From NCBI GenBank assembly GCA_012932865.1, contig SAXG01000120.1, positions 19,338 through 83,337 of the forward strand: a stretch of 64,000 bases of DNA, in the 5' to 3' direction. This document shows positions 43,458 to 52,536 of this stretch, one piece after another; the stretch's first letter is position 1; every line of letters begins with the position of its first letter. Both the position numbers and the translations under genes were made by a program. Under the pieces are notes generated by a model. That model had not been told where the DNA came from and ran no database searches. It saw nothing but the letters and a program-made list of their open reading frames with translations. The stretch comes from Amylostereum areolatum. Taxonomy: Eukaryota; Basidiomycota; Agaricomycetes; Russulales; Stereaceae.

Positions 43458-46400
43458 TTACCCCCCCTTTAAGACGCGCTTTCGCCTGGAGCGCGATGTC
43501 ATCTGCAAGGGTGGATGCGAGGAAATCGTCAAAGGAGATGCCGAGGGAACGCACGGGGCGGGGCGCATTTGGATGGCGCTTGTGGAAAGCGTCAATCATG
43601 TCGGTAACCTTTGAGAGCGACGAACGCAGGAGCCAGGTGTTTTCGGAGTCGGGATAGCCGGCCCACTTGACGAGGTACTGAATGCCTTTCTTGTTACGAG
43701 TTGGTTTAGAGTCGACAATGTCTTCAACGTAGTATTCTTCTTCATCGTCAATGAGGTCTGGTGGCGGCTGTTCATAATTTGGCCCGTGAGCGGCTGTCTC
43801 CTTGTACGCGGTGAGCAGCGAGGCATGGAAGACTGGATGGATTCGCCACGTCTTCGGCAGCTTCGAGCGGTAGTTGACTGGGCTGATGACGTCAATGATT
43901 TCGAAGGGTCCAAATCGTTTGGCAGCAAGCTTAGCTTTCGGTCTCATTGTCTTCAGATTTTTGCCTTCTAGCCATACTTTGTCTCCGACGGCAAACTGCG
44001 TTGATTCGCTGACCGTGTCGCCATTGTAGTGCTTCATCAAGTCTGATGTGAGGGCAAGGCTGGCCTTGATCTCCTGTCGGACTTCTTCAAGCTGACGGAG
44101 GCGTTCTTCAACTGCGGGGACCTTTGAGGACGGGTTTACGGATGGGTACATTTTCGGGAGGAAGCCGTAGAGGACTTCAAAGGGAGCCTTTCCAGTAGCT
44201 GCATGGGTGCGAGAGTTGTGAGAAAACTCGAAGAAGGGCAACCACTTCACCCAGTCATCTTGACGGTAGTTGCAGAATACTCGCAGGAACTGCTCGAGGT
44301 TCTGGTTCTCGCGTTCGGTTTGGCCGTCTGTCTGTGGGTGATACGCTGTGCTGAGGGCGGACTTGATCCCGAGCTTCTCGTTGAGTGTACGCATCACCTG
44401 TCCAGCAAATTGGGGTCCACGATCTGAGATGATCTTGTCTGCTAAGCCGTAGTGTCGGTATACCTTGTCGAAGAGAATGTCGGCCGTGCCATCACTGGTG
44501 ATCTTCGTTGTACATGGGGTGGTAACCACCATCTTGGTGAGGCGATCAACCACGACATTGACGGCGTTATAGCCTTCGCAGTCAGGGAGTTCGACAATGA
44601 AGTCGGTGGAGATGACGCCAAATGGTCGATCGGGTACTTCGTTTGGGATCATGTCGACGTGGGGTCGGCTGCTCTGTGTCTTCGTCGACTGGCAGGTTGC
44701 GCATCCTGCTACAAAGTCGCGGACAAAGACAGACATGCCAGGCCACCAATATTCACGACTCACAAGCTCGTAAGTCTTGAAGCGACCGGGGTGTCCAGCC
44801 AGGGGCGATTCATGGTACATTTTGACAATGTCGCGGCGCAACTCGTCATCTGCAGGGACATATACCTTTCCTCTGAACAGGACCAGGCCTTCTTCGTAGT
44901 TCCACTCTTGAAGGTTCTTGACGAGCGTACGTGGTCCGTTTCGTAAGATGGCGTCCAGGGCTTGAACGACCTCGATGTCCTTGGTTTTGCAGTCATGGAT
45001 ACGTCGTCGGAGTTCGACATCACCGAGGGAGGTTACTGCTCCTGGCCTTGTTGCGCGTACTTGGAAGTACTTGGGGTCAAGCAAGACGCGCTCCTTGTTG
45101 TCGTTTTCAACACCATCCTTGTGATCGGGTCGTCGAGACATTGGATCTGGGCGGTGGGAAATTCCTGGTTTATGAACGAGCGAGAAGTCAAATCGAGTGA
45201 GGAATAGAGCCCAACGTGCCTGTCGGCGGCTCAGCTTCTGTGTCGTCTTGAAGTGCTCCAGGTTCTTGTGATCTGTCCAGATTTCGACGGTGTCGGGGGC
45301 GCCTTCGAGGTAGTGGCGCCAGGCTTCAAGCGCACGGATGATCGCAAGCAGCTCCTTGTCGTAGATGTCGTAGTTCCGTTCCGGTTCCGATAGGGCCTTG
45401 GACAGATACGCCACTGGATGCCAGTGACCGTTGTCGCCTTTCTGCGAGAGTATACCTCCAGTAGCAAAGTCCGAGGCATCGACTTCAACGAGGTAAGGCT
45501 TCTTTGGGTCAGGCATGACCAAGACGGGGGAGGAAGTAAACGCAGCTTTCAGTGCGTCAAACGCAGTTTGGCAGTCCGTCGACCAGTCCCATGTGCAGTC
45601 CTTCTTTGTCAGGTCAAATAGGGGTCGTGCAACCTTGGAGAAGTCCTTGATGAAACGTCGGTAGAAGTTGCCAAAGCCGAGGAAGGATTGCACATCTTTG
45701 ACTATTTGTGGTGTCGGCCAGTCCTGAATACCTGCTACCTTGACGGGGTCCATAGCGATCTTGTCGTGCGAGATGATGAGTCCGAGGTATTCGACAGAGT
45801 CTTGCTCAAAGACGCATTTCTCCGGTTTGAGGAAGAGGTCGTTGTCTTGCAAACACTGCAGAACCTGCCACACTATGGCACGGTGTTCGTCCATGGTGCG
45901 AGTGAACACCAAGATGTCGTCCATGTAGATGATGACCTTGCCCGAGTCGATGAGATCCTTGAACAGTTCATTCATCATTGCCTGAAACGTCGCAGGGGAG
46001 TTCATAAGCCCGAAAAACATCACCGTAGGTTTAAAGAGACCGTGATTCGTCTTGAACGCAGCCTTCCACTCGTCGCCTTCCTTGATGCGGACATTGTTGT
46101 AGCCCCAGCGAACATCCATCTTGGAGAAGATCTTTGCACCTTTGAGACGGTCGACAATTTCAGAGATCAGTGGCAAGGAATATTCATTCTTGACAGTGCC
46201 CTTGTTTAATTCTCGATAGTCCTGTACGGGACGCAGCTTTCCATCCTTTTTCTTCACAAAGAAGAACGGACTCGCCTGAGGTGACTTCGATGGGCGGATA
46301 TAGCCCTTCTTCAGGTGGTCGTCGAGGAAGGTGTCGAGTTCGATCTGCTCGGAAGGTGAGAGGGGGTAGATTTTGCACGGTTTGGGTTCAAAGCCGTCTT

Positions 46401-47139
46401 TCATGTCGATAGCATGGTCCCATGGTCGTCGGTCAGGAAGTTGCTCGGAGGTTTTTTTGTCGAATACAGGCGCGAAGTCACGGTACGGCGGGGGGACTAA
46501 GTCTTCAAAGGTTTGCGGGCGTGCATTCTCTTTTGAATGCTCTGCAAGCTCCTGCGCTTTTGTAAAGCCCGCGCGGATGGGTATTGTATCTGGATTAGGA
46601 CCATCGGTTTCAGGGAGGATTCCGGCGCGGCGTAGTCCATTGATCTCCCAGTCTCGGAATACCATGGGCCGCTCGTCGTCGTCTTCAGTGAAGAGTCGTG
46701 CGGGTAGAGGGGAGCGATGGACCGTGCGGACGTGAACACCTTTGACTCTGCGTGCAGGAATAACATAAGTGGGGACTGGGGTCCAGGACACATATGTTGG
46801 CTCTGTGAAGGGATCATCCAGAATGAGAGGTGTCCTCGGGGTTTTACCTGCTTCAACCTTACGCTGTGATTGGACCGATGATGGTCTCCATGGCTTGGTT
46901 GCGAGGTTTGTCACAGGAGGTTTGGACAGAGTGCATGAGGGGGGGCAGCGGAGCATGTCAACATGGTCTCGTTGCCAGTCTATGGTGGGATTGTGCTCAT
47001 CGAGCCAGTCTGTTCCAAGGATCATGTCATGATCGCCGATGTCGGTGATGAAGAACTCAGCTTCTTCCTCATGATACGCCTTTGAATCTTGCGAGTATAT
47101 CCGGATCCGCTGGGTCGTTGTGTCGCGTACCCAGCCCAT
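43390..47139 (-). CDS. pol: Element 3 Pol (RT-RNase H-integrase-chromodomain), 5' part cut by solo LTR
   Basis: 1249 codons open from the solo LTR to inside the 3' LTR. It begins with the tail of the protease domain (GDHDMILGTDWLDEHNPTIDW). Reverse transcriptase has IIYMDDILVF near residue 402; RNase H includes DHKNLEHFKTTQKL; the integrase zinc motif is HPGRFKTYELV ... CATCQ, and the core has FIVELPDCEGYNAVNVVVDR and SDRGPQFAG. A chromodomain (YYVEDIVDSK ... YLVKWAGYPDSENTW) lies near 1135-1170. The protease catalytic LDSGAEG lies on the other side of the inserted LTR (about 47520-47540). Polypurine tract AAAGGGGGGG precedes the 3' LTR. Confidence 0.9.
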   Translation of the reverse strand: MGWVRDTTTQRIRIYSQDSKAYHEEEAEFFITDIGDHDMILGTDWLDEHNPTIDWQRDHVDMLRCPPSCTLSKPPVTNLATKPWRPSSVQSQRKVEAGKTPRTPLILDDPFTEPTYVSWTPVPTYVIPARRVKGVHVRTVHRSPLPARLFTEDDDERPMVFRDWEINGLRRAGILPETDGPNPDTIPIRAGFTKAQELAEHSKENARPQTFEDLVPPPYRDFAPVFDKKTSEQLPDRRPWDHAIDMKDGFEPKPCKIYPLSPSEQIELDTFLDDHLKKGYIRPSKSPQASPFFFVKKKDGKLRPVQDYRELNKGTVKNEYSLPLISEIVDRLKGAKIFSKMDVRWGYNNVRIKEGDEWKAAFKTNHGLFKPTVMFFGLMNSPATFQAMMNELFKDLIDSGKVIIYMDDILVFTRTMDEHRAIVWQVLQCLQDNDLFLKPEKCVFEQDSVEYLGLIISHDKIAMDPVKVAGIQDWPTPQIVKDVQSFLGFGNFYRRFIKDFSKVARPLFDLTKKDCTWDWSTDCQTAFDALKAAFTSSPVLVMPDPKKPYLVEVDASDFATGGILSQKGDNGHWHPVAYLSKALSEPERNYDIYDKELLAIIRALEAWRHYLEGAPDTVEIWTDHKNLEHFKTTQKLSRRQARWALFLTRFDFSLVHKPGISHRPDPMSRRPDHKDGVENDNKERVLLDPKYFQVRATRPGAVTSLGDVELRRRIHDCKTKDIEVVQALDAILRNGPRTLVKNLQEWNYEEGLVLFRGKVYVPADDELRRDIVKMYHESPLAGHPGRFKTYELVSREYWWPGMSVFVRDFVAGCATCQSTKTQSSRPHVDMIPNEVPDRPFGVISTDFIVELPDCEGYNAVNVVVDRLTKMVVTTPCTTKITSDGTADILFDKVYRHYGLADKIISDRGPQFAGQVMRTLNEKLGIKSALSTAYHPQTDGQTERENQNLEQFLRVFCNYRQDDWVKWLPFFEFSHNSRTHAATGKAPFEVLYGFLPKMYPSVNPSSKVPAVEERLRQLEEVRQEIKASLALTSDLMKHYNGDTVSESTQFAVGDKVWLEGKNLKTMRPKAKLAAKRFGPFEIIDVISPVNYRSKLPKTWRIHPVFHASLLTAYKETAAHGPNYEQPPPDLIDDEEEYYVEDIVDSKPTRNKKGIQYLVKWAGYPDSENTWLLRSSLSKVTDMIDAFHKRHPNAPRPVRSLGISFDDFLASTLADDIALQAKARLKGGVMSRIAPFLSSFADLVHATCHGT

Positions 47140-47144
47140 GATGT

Positions 47145-47450
47145 TGTCACGGTTCGCCCTTTTGCTCCGCTTTTTCCTTGCTTTCTCGCGCTATCTGATC
47201 TCACACCTGTGGATCAATCCCCTTTGATGGCATCGCTGATGTGCCCCTTGGTCTGTGCACATCCCCTCCCTAGTATATATAGCTGGCCTGCATGTATCTA
47301 GTTCCTTAGTCTTTCCTCCTAGTCTTTACCGGCTTAGAGTGCAATGTACTGTTCTCCCTTTGTTCCCTGATTCCCCCTTCCTCTGAGCCACTGCCTGTGT
47401 CGCGACTTAGAAGGCTATTGGATGCATTCCTTAGTCGGTCGTTCTTGACA
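47145..47450 (+). mobile_element. Solo LTR nested in element 3
   Basis: 306 bp, begins TGTCACGG and ends CTTGACA. GATGT at 47140-47144 and 47451-47455 is a perfect 5-bp target duplication. A TATATATAG box on the plus strand near 47273 indicates plus orientation, opposite to element 3. No internal region remains, so the parent element was lost by LTR-LTR recombination. Its family is not otherwise present in the window. Confidence 0.85.
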
Positions 47451-47788
47451 GATGTTCTCAGTGCCGTCCACATTATGCATGGGGAACGGGTTTTCTAGTT
47501 TTCTTGTGGTAAGCTTCCTGCGTTCAACGAAGCTTCGGTTCAGGATAATTCCTTCTGCGCCGCTATCAAGCAGTGCGTCTGCGTCGATTTCTCTTTTGGT
47601 AACTCGTCCGATCAGCTTGACTTTGAGCGTGATCGATGGTGTTTGCCTGTTCTTGGTGACAGTAGACAGATACAAACACGGGGGATACGATTGCTCACAG
47701 GTATGCATGGATGATAATACAGCGAAACGATTCGATGATGATACCAAAAGTCCTTTGCCTCCACCAGACGACGCGACTGGGGGGTGTT

Positions 47789-48814
47789 TCAAAAATCCTG
47801 CGATTCCAGGATGTCCTTCAACAGTGCTACTGCCTGCTCCTTGCCTTCCACGTCCAGATCCTTCAGCTGGTGAGTGATCGCCGCGATGGTTTTGGATGGG
47901 TCGGGAGCTGCTTTCGCAGTGGATGGAGCCGTGTTCGTCGGCAGGGGAGGGGCCTTGGACCCAGTCTCTACTGCGCCCACCCGTCGCGCGCTCGAGTCGC
48001 GGTTGGGGCAGTCGCGAGAGACGTGACCGGCTTGTCGACACATGAAGCACTTGCCTTCGCGCATCATCTTTGCGCGCTCGTCGTCCGTCAGCTTTGCAGG
48101 GCGGGTCGAGGTGTTGGTGAAGGCGCCGACTTGGCGCGACGAGGAGTCGTTGGTTGAACCATTCGAGGTGAGCGCGACAGCCCCCTTGGACTGACTGCTC
48201 TTCCTCTCCGGGTTCTCTTCGAGCCACTGGTGGTTGATGCGGCGGGCGCGCTCCTTCCACTCCACGAGCTTGGTGGGGAACGGGTACGACCGGGCCACCT
48301 GCTTGCCGAGGTCACGCTGAAGTCCCTTCTTGAAAAAGTGGATTAGCGCCTCGTCGTCGTACGCTGACATGGTTGCCAGCATCTCAAACTCGGTGATAAA
48401 GTCAGTGACGTCCCGGGTGGTCATTGCGAGCTCGTTGATCTTACGCTGAGCCTCTATCTTCGGATCGACGGGCACAAAGTCTTTGCCAAACCTCTCAAAG
48501 AGCTCTTTGTAGGAGCTATAGTGGAGTGTTGGGGGCGTGGGGTCGAGGGTTTCGGCGTCTTCCTTCTCGTCTTCATTGGCGAAGAGTTCCATGCGGCGAT
48601 GCGTGGCCCAGGCTTTCACCGTGTCGTCCTCCATCAGGCTGAGGAGGAGCATCATCTTGGCGTCATCTGTGGCATAAACATCCTTGTTAACGCGCAGGAA
48701 CATGCGGAGCTCGAGGGAGAATCGGAGGGTGTCGCGTCTATCGCCTTTGAATGGCTTTGGCTTGGGGCCGATCTCCCGCTCGGAGACAGCAGGTTTGGAT
48801 TCGGTGTCGGACAT
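47789..48814 (-). CDS. gag: Element 3 Gag
   Basis: 341 residues from MSDTESKPAVSE. Retrotransposon-gag core about 40-200 (RFSLELRMFLRVNKDVYA, KAWATHRRMEL, TEFEMLATMSAYDDEALIHF). CCHC knuckle CFMCRQAGHVSRDC near 254-267, basic around it. It ends ...CAG GAT TTT TGA, with pol in the -1 frame as in elements 1 and 2, though G_GAT_TTT is a poorer slippery site. The frame is open without stop for 197 further codons upstream of this Met, back to a TAG at 49406-49408. Confidence 0.9.
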   Translation of the reverse strand: MSDTESKPAVSEREIGPKPKPFKGDRRDTLRFSLELRMFLRVNKDVYATDDAKMMLLLSLMEDDTVKAWATHRRMELFANEDEKEDAETLDPTPPTLHYSSYKELFERFGKDFVPVDPKIEAQRKINELAMTTRDVTDFITEFEMLATMSAYDDEALIHFFKKGLQRDLGKQVARSYPFPTKLVEWKERARRINHQWLEENPERKSSQSKGAVALTSNGSTNDSSSRQVGAFTNTSTRPAKLTDDERAKMMREGKCFMCRQAGHVSRDCPNRDSSARRVGAVETGSKAPPLPTNTAPSTAKAAPDPSKTIAAITHQLKDLDVEGKEQAVALLKDILESQDF

Positions 48815-48816
48815 CT

Positions 48817-50163
48817 TGTCGAAAGGGAGGGGGACGGTGAGGGATTGGGCGAGTTCTTGATGAAGGCGGCGTAGGGTTTCTCGTCGGTGTTCTTCTGCTT
48901 CTTCAACTTCGTCCTCAACTTGTTTTGCGACAAGGAAGTCGGCGGGGGTGAGGAATTGCTGGTTATGATGCCACGACCAGTGATCTTGGACGGGACTGAA
49001 CGAAGTGGGCTGCCACTCAACTACTGATCGTCCTGGGGTTCCGTTCTTGTTCCGTCTATAGGCGTACCACTTCCCAGTTGTGTCGTTGTGGTTGATCCCT
49101 TCTGGGACTTCGACTACAGTACGTCGACGGGGTGGGGGCGAGTTGGTTGGAGGGGGGTTCAGGAAGTGCTGTAGAACGTCCGCAGCGGTGGCAAAATCCG
49201 AGTCTTCGACGTAGGGTTGTTCGTCGTGGTCGTCGAAGTACCAGTCTCGACGTTGCCGGTTTGGTTCGTCGTGCAGCCAACGTACGGATTCCTTAGCCTG
49301 CTGCGAGGTGAGGATATAGTATTCTTCGGGACAGTAGTCTCGAAAATCGCCTGGGGGGAGGTTCGGAGTGGGGGGACGAGGGGCTGTGGAGGACGTGATG
49401 ATGGTCTAGAAGAAGTCCGCCGTGATGGGGCGACGGCCGAGGAGTTTCTTGGTGAGGTAGCCGTCTTTTACTGCCTGGCGGATCTTATGTTCGTGGTGGC
49501 GGCGACGAAGGGTCTTACCCTTGATGGTGGGACGGAGGACTGGTGGCGGGGTGGATTCGGGGGTCCGGCGGTTAAACTGGGAGACGGAGGTGAAACTGGT
49601 TTGGAGGATCGGGTTGGGGGCGTCTTGGATGAGGTATGTGTGGTAGGTGGGGGCGTGGAGGGTGAATTCAAGGTGTTCGAGATCTACGTTGATGCACGTA
49701 GTGATCCGGACGTATAGGGCGAGGACGACAGTACCGTGATCCTTGTGCCACCTCCATTCGAAGATGCGGAAGTTGAGGCCGTGCGCGGTCCAGGGATCTT
49801 TCTTGCAGAGGTTCTGTACGGGGACGAGGCAGTTGACGGTGACGGCGTCGGACCAAGGGTAGGGGAGTGGTGCGTCGTCGCGGGGGGTGATCGGCTTTCC
49901 GTTGAACGGGAGGAAAACCGGTGCGTTCGGGAGGTCCGTGGTGGGAGTTTTTAACGTCGTAGAGACGGCAGAGGTAGATGGAGAAAGGGGTGCGAGGTAG
50001 GCGTAGGGGTAGACTGTCCAGGTGTCAGAAACACGGTTTATGAGACCGATGAACCGCCTAAGTTGTGACGATGAGAGGAGCGAGAAGAAAATAGATTCGA
50101 GAGTGCCGGGGTCTAGGGTAGTGCAACGTGCGCTACAGTACCGTATGACGAGATGGACAGTCT
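48817..50163 (-). other. Element 3 ORF0-like frame, in frame with Gag across one TAG
   Basis: From the predicted transcript start (50163) the frame that reads APVFLPFNGKPITPRDD, KKDPWTAHGLNFRIFEWRWH and HTYLIQDAPNPILQTS is open to a TAG at 49406-49408. After the TAG the same frame stays open into Gag, including WLHDEPNRQRRDWYFDDHDE. I see no ATG in this frame before Gag, and the first ATG in any frame is near 49758, so initiation is unexplained. Position and the DPW segment parallel ORF0 of elements 1 and 2; the WYF segment parallels their pre-gag extension. Confidence 0.5.
50011..50020 (-). promoter_or_regulatory. Element 3 primer-binding site, self-priming type
   Basis: TGGACAGTCT on the minus strand, 2 nt from the LTR edge. 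Exact complement of AGACTGTCCA (minus strand, 50163-50154) in the 5' LTR, which starts at +35 counted from the first T of TATATAA (50197-50191). Confidence 0.75.
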
Positions 50164-50442
50164 GAGGAAAAGGGAAAAGGGATACTGTCCTTATATACAA
50201 GTGGGAACGATGGTGCGATGCGATGCGATAGTGGTGCGAGCAGGGGGAACAATAAGAAAGGAGTCATGGGGAGGAGGACGGAAGTCCGGAGCAATGATGT
50301 CATAAATAAGGGTGCGGAACGCCGTTCAGAAGTCCGGGCAATGACGTCGTTGGAGCATGTGATGTGAAGGAAAGTCATGTGCTGTGACGTGTCGCGTGTA
50401 CAAGGTCTGCAAACGAAGAAAGAAATGGAGCGATCCGTGACA
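50023..50442 (-). repeat. Element 3, 5' LTR with promoter
   Basis: 420 bp with TATATAA at 50197-50191 (minus). Abuts the TTATC target duplication at 50443-50447. Confidence 0.93.
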
Positions 50443-52536
50443 TTATCGCTCTCGCTGCTGAAGTGGAGAGCCTCCCTTGGGTTGAACATTGTGCGACACA
50501 GTTGGGCCAGGCGATCAAGCAGTTGAACGAGGCAGCAGATGCTGTCAGACATATGTGCGTTCACATTTCTTTAGAGCTTAGAGCCTATATCTCCTCGCCA
50601 TGCTTACGCTACACACCGGCTCTACAGAAAAGATAATCAGGCTCAATCCTATCACAAAGGATAATACCAGAAAGCGGGGACGTCCAAAGAACGTAATCAA
50701 TAAGGAGTTTCTTGAAGAGGCGACATCTACCCACCGCAAGATACAGCTCAATAAGTTGTCCAAGACTCTACATATCCATCGTTCCACTCTCTATCGCCAT
50801 CGTCGCGAGCACGGTCTCCATCATCGGTTTTCAGAATTATCAGACGATGAACTAGACAACCTTGTCCGCACATACAAGCTGATGAAGCCGGTCGCAGGTC
50901 AACGCTTTGTTCTAGCATTTCTTCTCACTCAAGGGGTGCGCGTTCCTAAAGACCGGGTTCTTGCATCGATCAAAAGGGTTGATCCTCTCGGAACGATTCT
51001 ACGACGCAGGGCAACAATCAAGCGGCGCAAGTATAGTGTTCCAGGTCCAAATTATCTTTGGCATGCAGATGGTCATCATAAACTAATTCAATGGGGCATT
51101 GTTGTCCATGGTTTTATTGATGGCTATTGTCGAACGGTAAGCTTATCCAATTTTATTCTCTATGCTACGCATTCTCATCTGCCTATAGGTGACCGGTATC
51201 AAGGCAAGCACAGACAATACGGCAAACACTGTACTTCGTCTATTCGAGAAGGCGATTGAAAGGTTTGGTGTTCCTTCAAGGATGCGAGGAGATCGTGGTG
51301 GCGAAAATGCAGATATGGCTGTGACAATGATTCTGCTGAATGGAGCAAATCGAGCCTCATTTATGTGGGGCAGGTGCGTTGTTCATATTGACTTTAGTGC
51401 TATTGTTCTAATAAATGAACCCAGCTCAACAAACAACCAAAGAATTGAGCGACTATGGGTCGATTTGGGTATGCAGGCCACACGTCTATGGCGGGCCTTT
51501 TTTATTCATCTTGAGGATATTCACGAGCATAATCGGCGAAATCCACACCATTTATGGCTTCTCCATCGGCTATTCCTTGATGAGATTGATGCAGATTGCC
51601 TTCAGTTTCAGGAGGAGTGGAACCATAATGGCGTCAGTGGCCCAACAACGCAAGATCAAACACCTCTGGTAGGTAGGACATTTTGTCTCTCTTAGACAAT
51701 CACTGATATTGGTTGGTCTAGGATATGCGTTTTTTGGCGTTAACAGAGCAAGGTATATCTGGAAATCCAGATAACTATACAACAGTCCCGTCAGAACTTC
51801 TGCAAGCTGGCTACGGTATCGATGGAAATTCCGTCACACGCACTGAGGACCAAACGGGAGCAGGACATGTGTCAGATGAAGAAGATTCAGATTCTGTAGC
51901 CGATACAGAACCCATGGTCGATCACAACTTGGCCGCTCAGATTCATGCGGACCAACAACCTAACATTCGCCATGAAGCTATTCCCGTCGCACGGCATCGG
52001 AGCCCGTTCCTTGGAAATCAAGCCGAAGAAGACGCCTTTTGGATGGCGCTACAGGAGGTTCAGCAACAGGGAATTATTCCAGATAATATGAGGCTCACTG
52101 ATGCCAAGTGGGGTCCTAGAGGATATCCAACGTCTGGCACAATCCCACTTGGCATCTGTCGTACACAGACGATAACTATTCCTCTTCCAATTGCAGTTTG
52201 GCGCCCAAGAGCTATCCGTTGGTGTCAAGCCCTCCAGGTTCTTACCATGTTTCAGGTATAGTTACCCGGTATGTTACGTCCGCTGTCGGTCTTCGGTGAC
52301 TCGGCTTGAAGCTCAATATTCTAAATAGGACCTATGCCCGCGTACCTTGCAACCACAAGCGATCTGGACTGCGTGGCTCACCGTCACAGAACAGACCAGG
52401 TCAATCTTCACAAGAATAACATCCTCTTGAGCTATATCTACAACCGCCGTCACCAAACAAGGTCTCTCACCACCCTTATTGCTCCTTTCCCCCCCCCATC
52501 TCTTTCTCTCAATTCCCTATTTTTCCCCATCCATCC

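Larger units (their letters stand above)
43038..50442 (-). mobile_element. Ty3/Gypsy chromovirus, element 3 (second family), with nested solo LTR
   Basis: 7405 bp in minus orientation with 420-bp LTRs (43038-43457, 50023-50442) ending TG...CA. TTATC at 43033-43037 and 50443-50447 is the target duplication. It carries a self-priming-type primer-binding site, an ORF0-like frame, gag and pol with chromodomain. LTR sequence is unrelated to elements 1 and 2, so this is a distinct family. A 306-bp solo LTR of another element (47145-47450) sits in the protease coding region, so gag-pol is broken. It lies inside exon 1 of the DDE integrase gene. Confidence 0.95.
42843..52430 (+). pseudogene. DDE integrase (rve-type) gene, first exon split by retroelement 3
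   Basis: Exons 42843-43037 plus 50448-50554 (one exon, interrupted by element 3 and its duplicated TTATC), 50641-51136, 51189-51373, 51425-51668, 51722-52255 and 52329-52430. Without the insertion these give 621 codons in phase throughout. The N-terminal helical region is followed by a basic helix-turn-helix part (KRGRPKN ... LSKTLHIHRSTLYRHRREHG) and RRATIKRRKYSVPGPN. The integrase fold has LWHADGHHKL (first Asp), MRGDRGGEN (second Asp) and NNQRIERLW (Glu), a complete DDE triad. Such proteins occur in fungi and animals as domesticated or mobile rve integrases. No LTR, gag or RT belongs to it. As it stands the gene is inactivated. I found no terminal inverted repeats around it. Confidence 0.8.
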
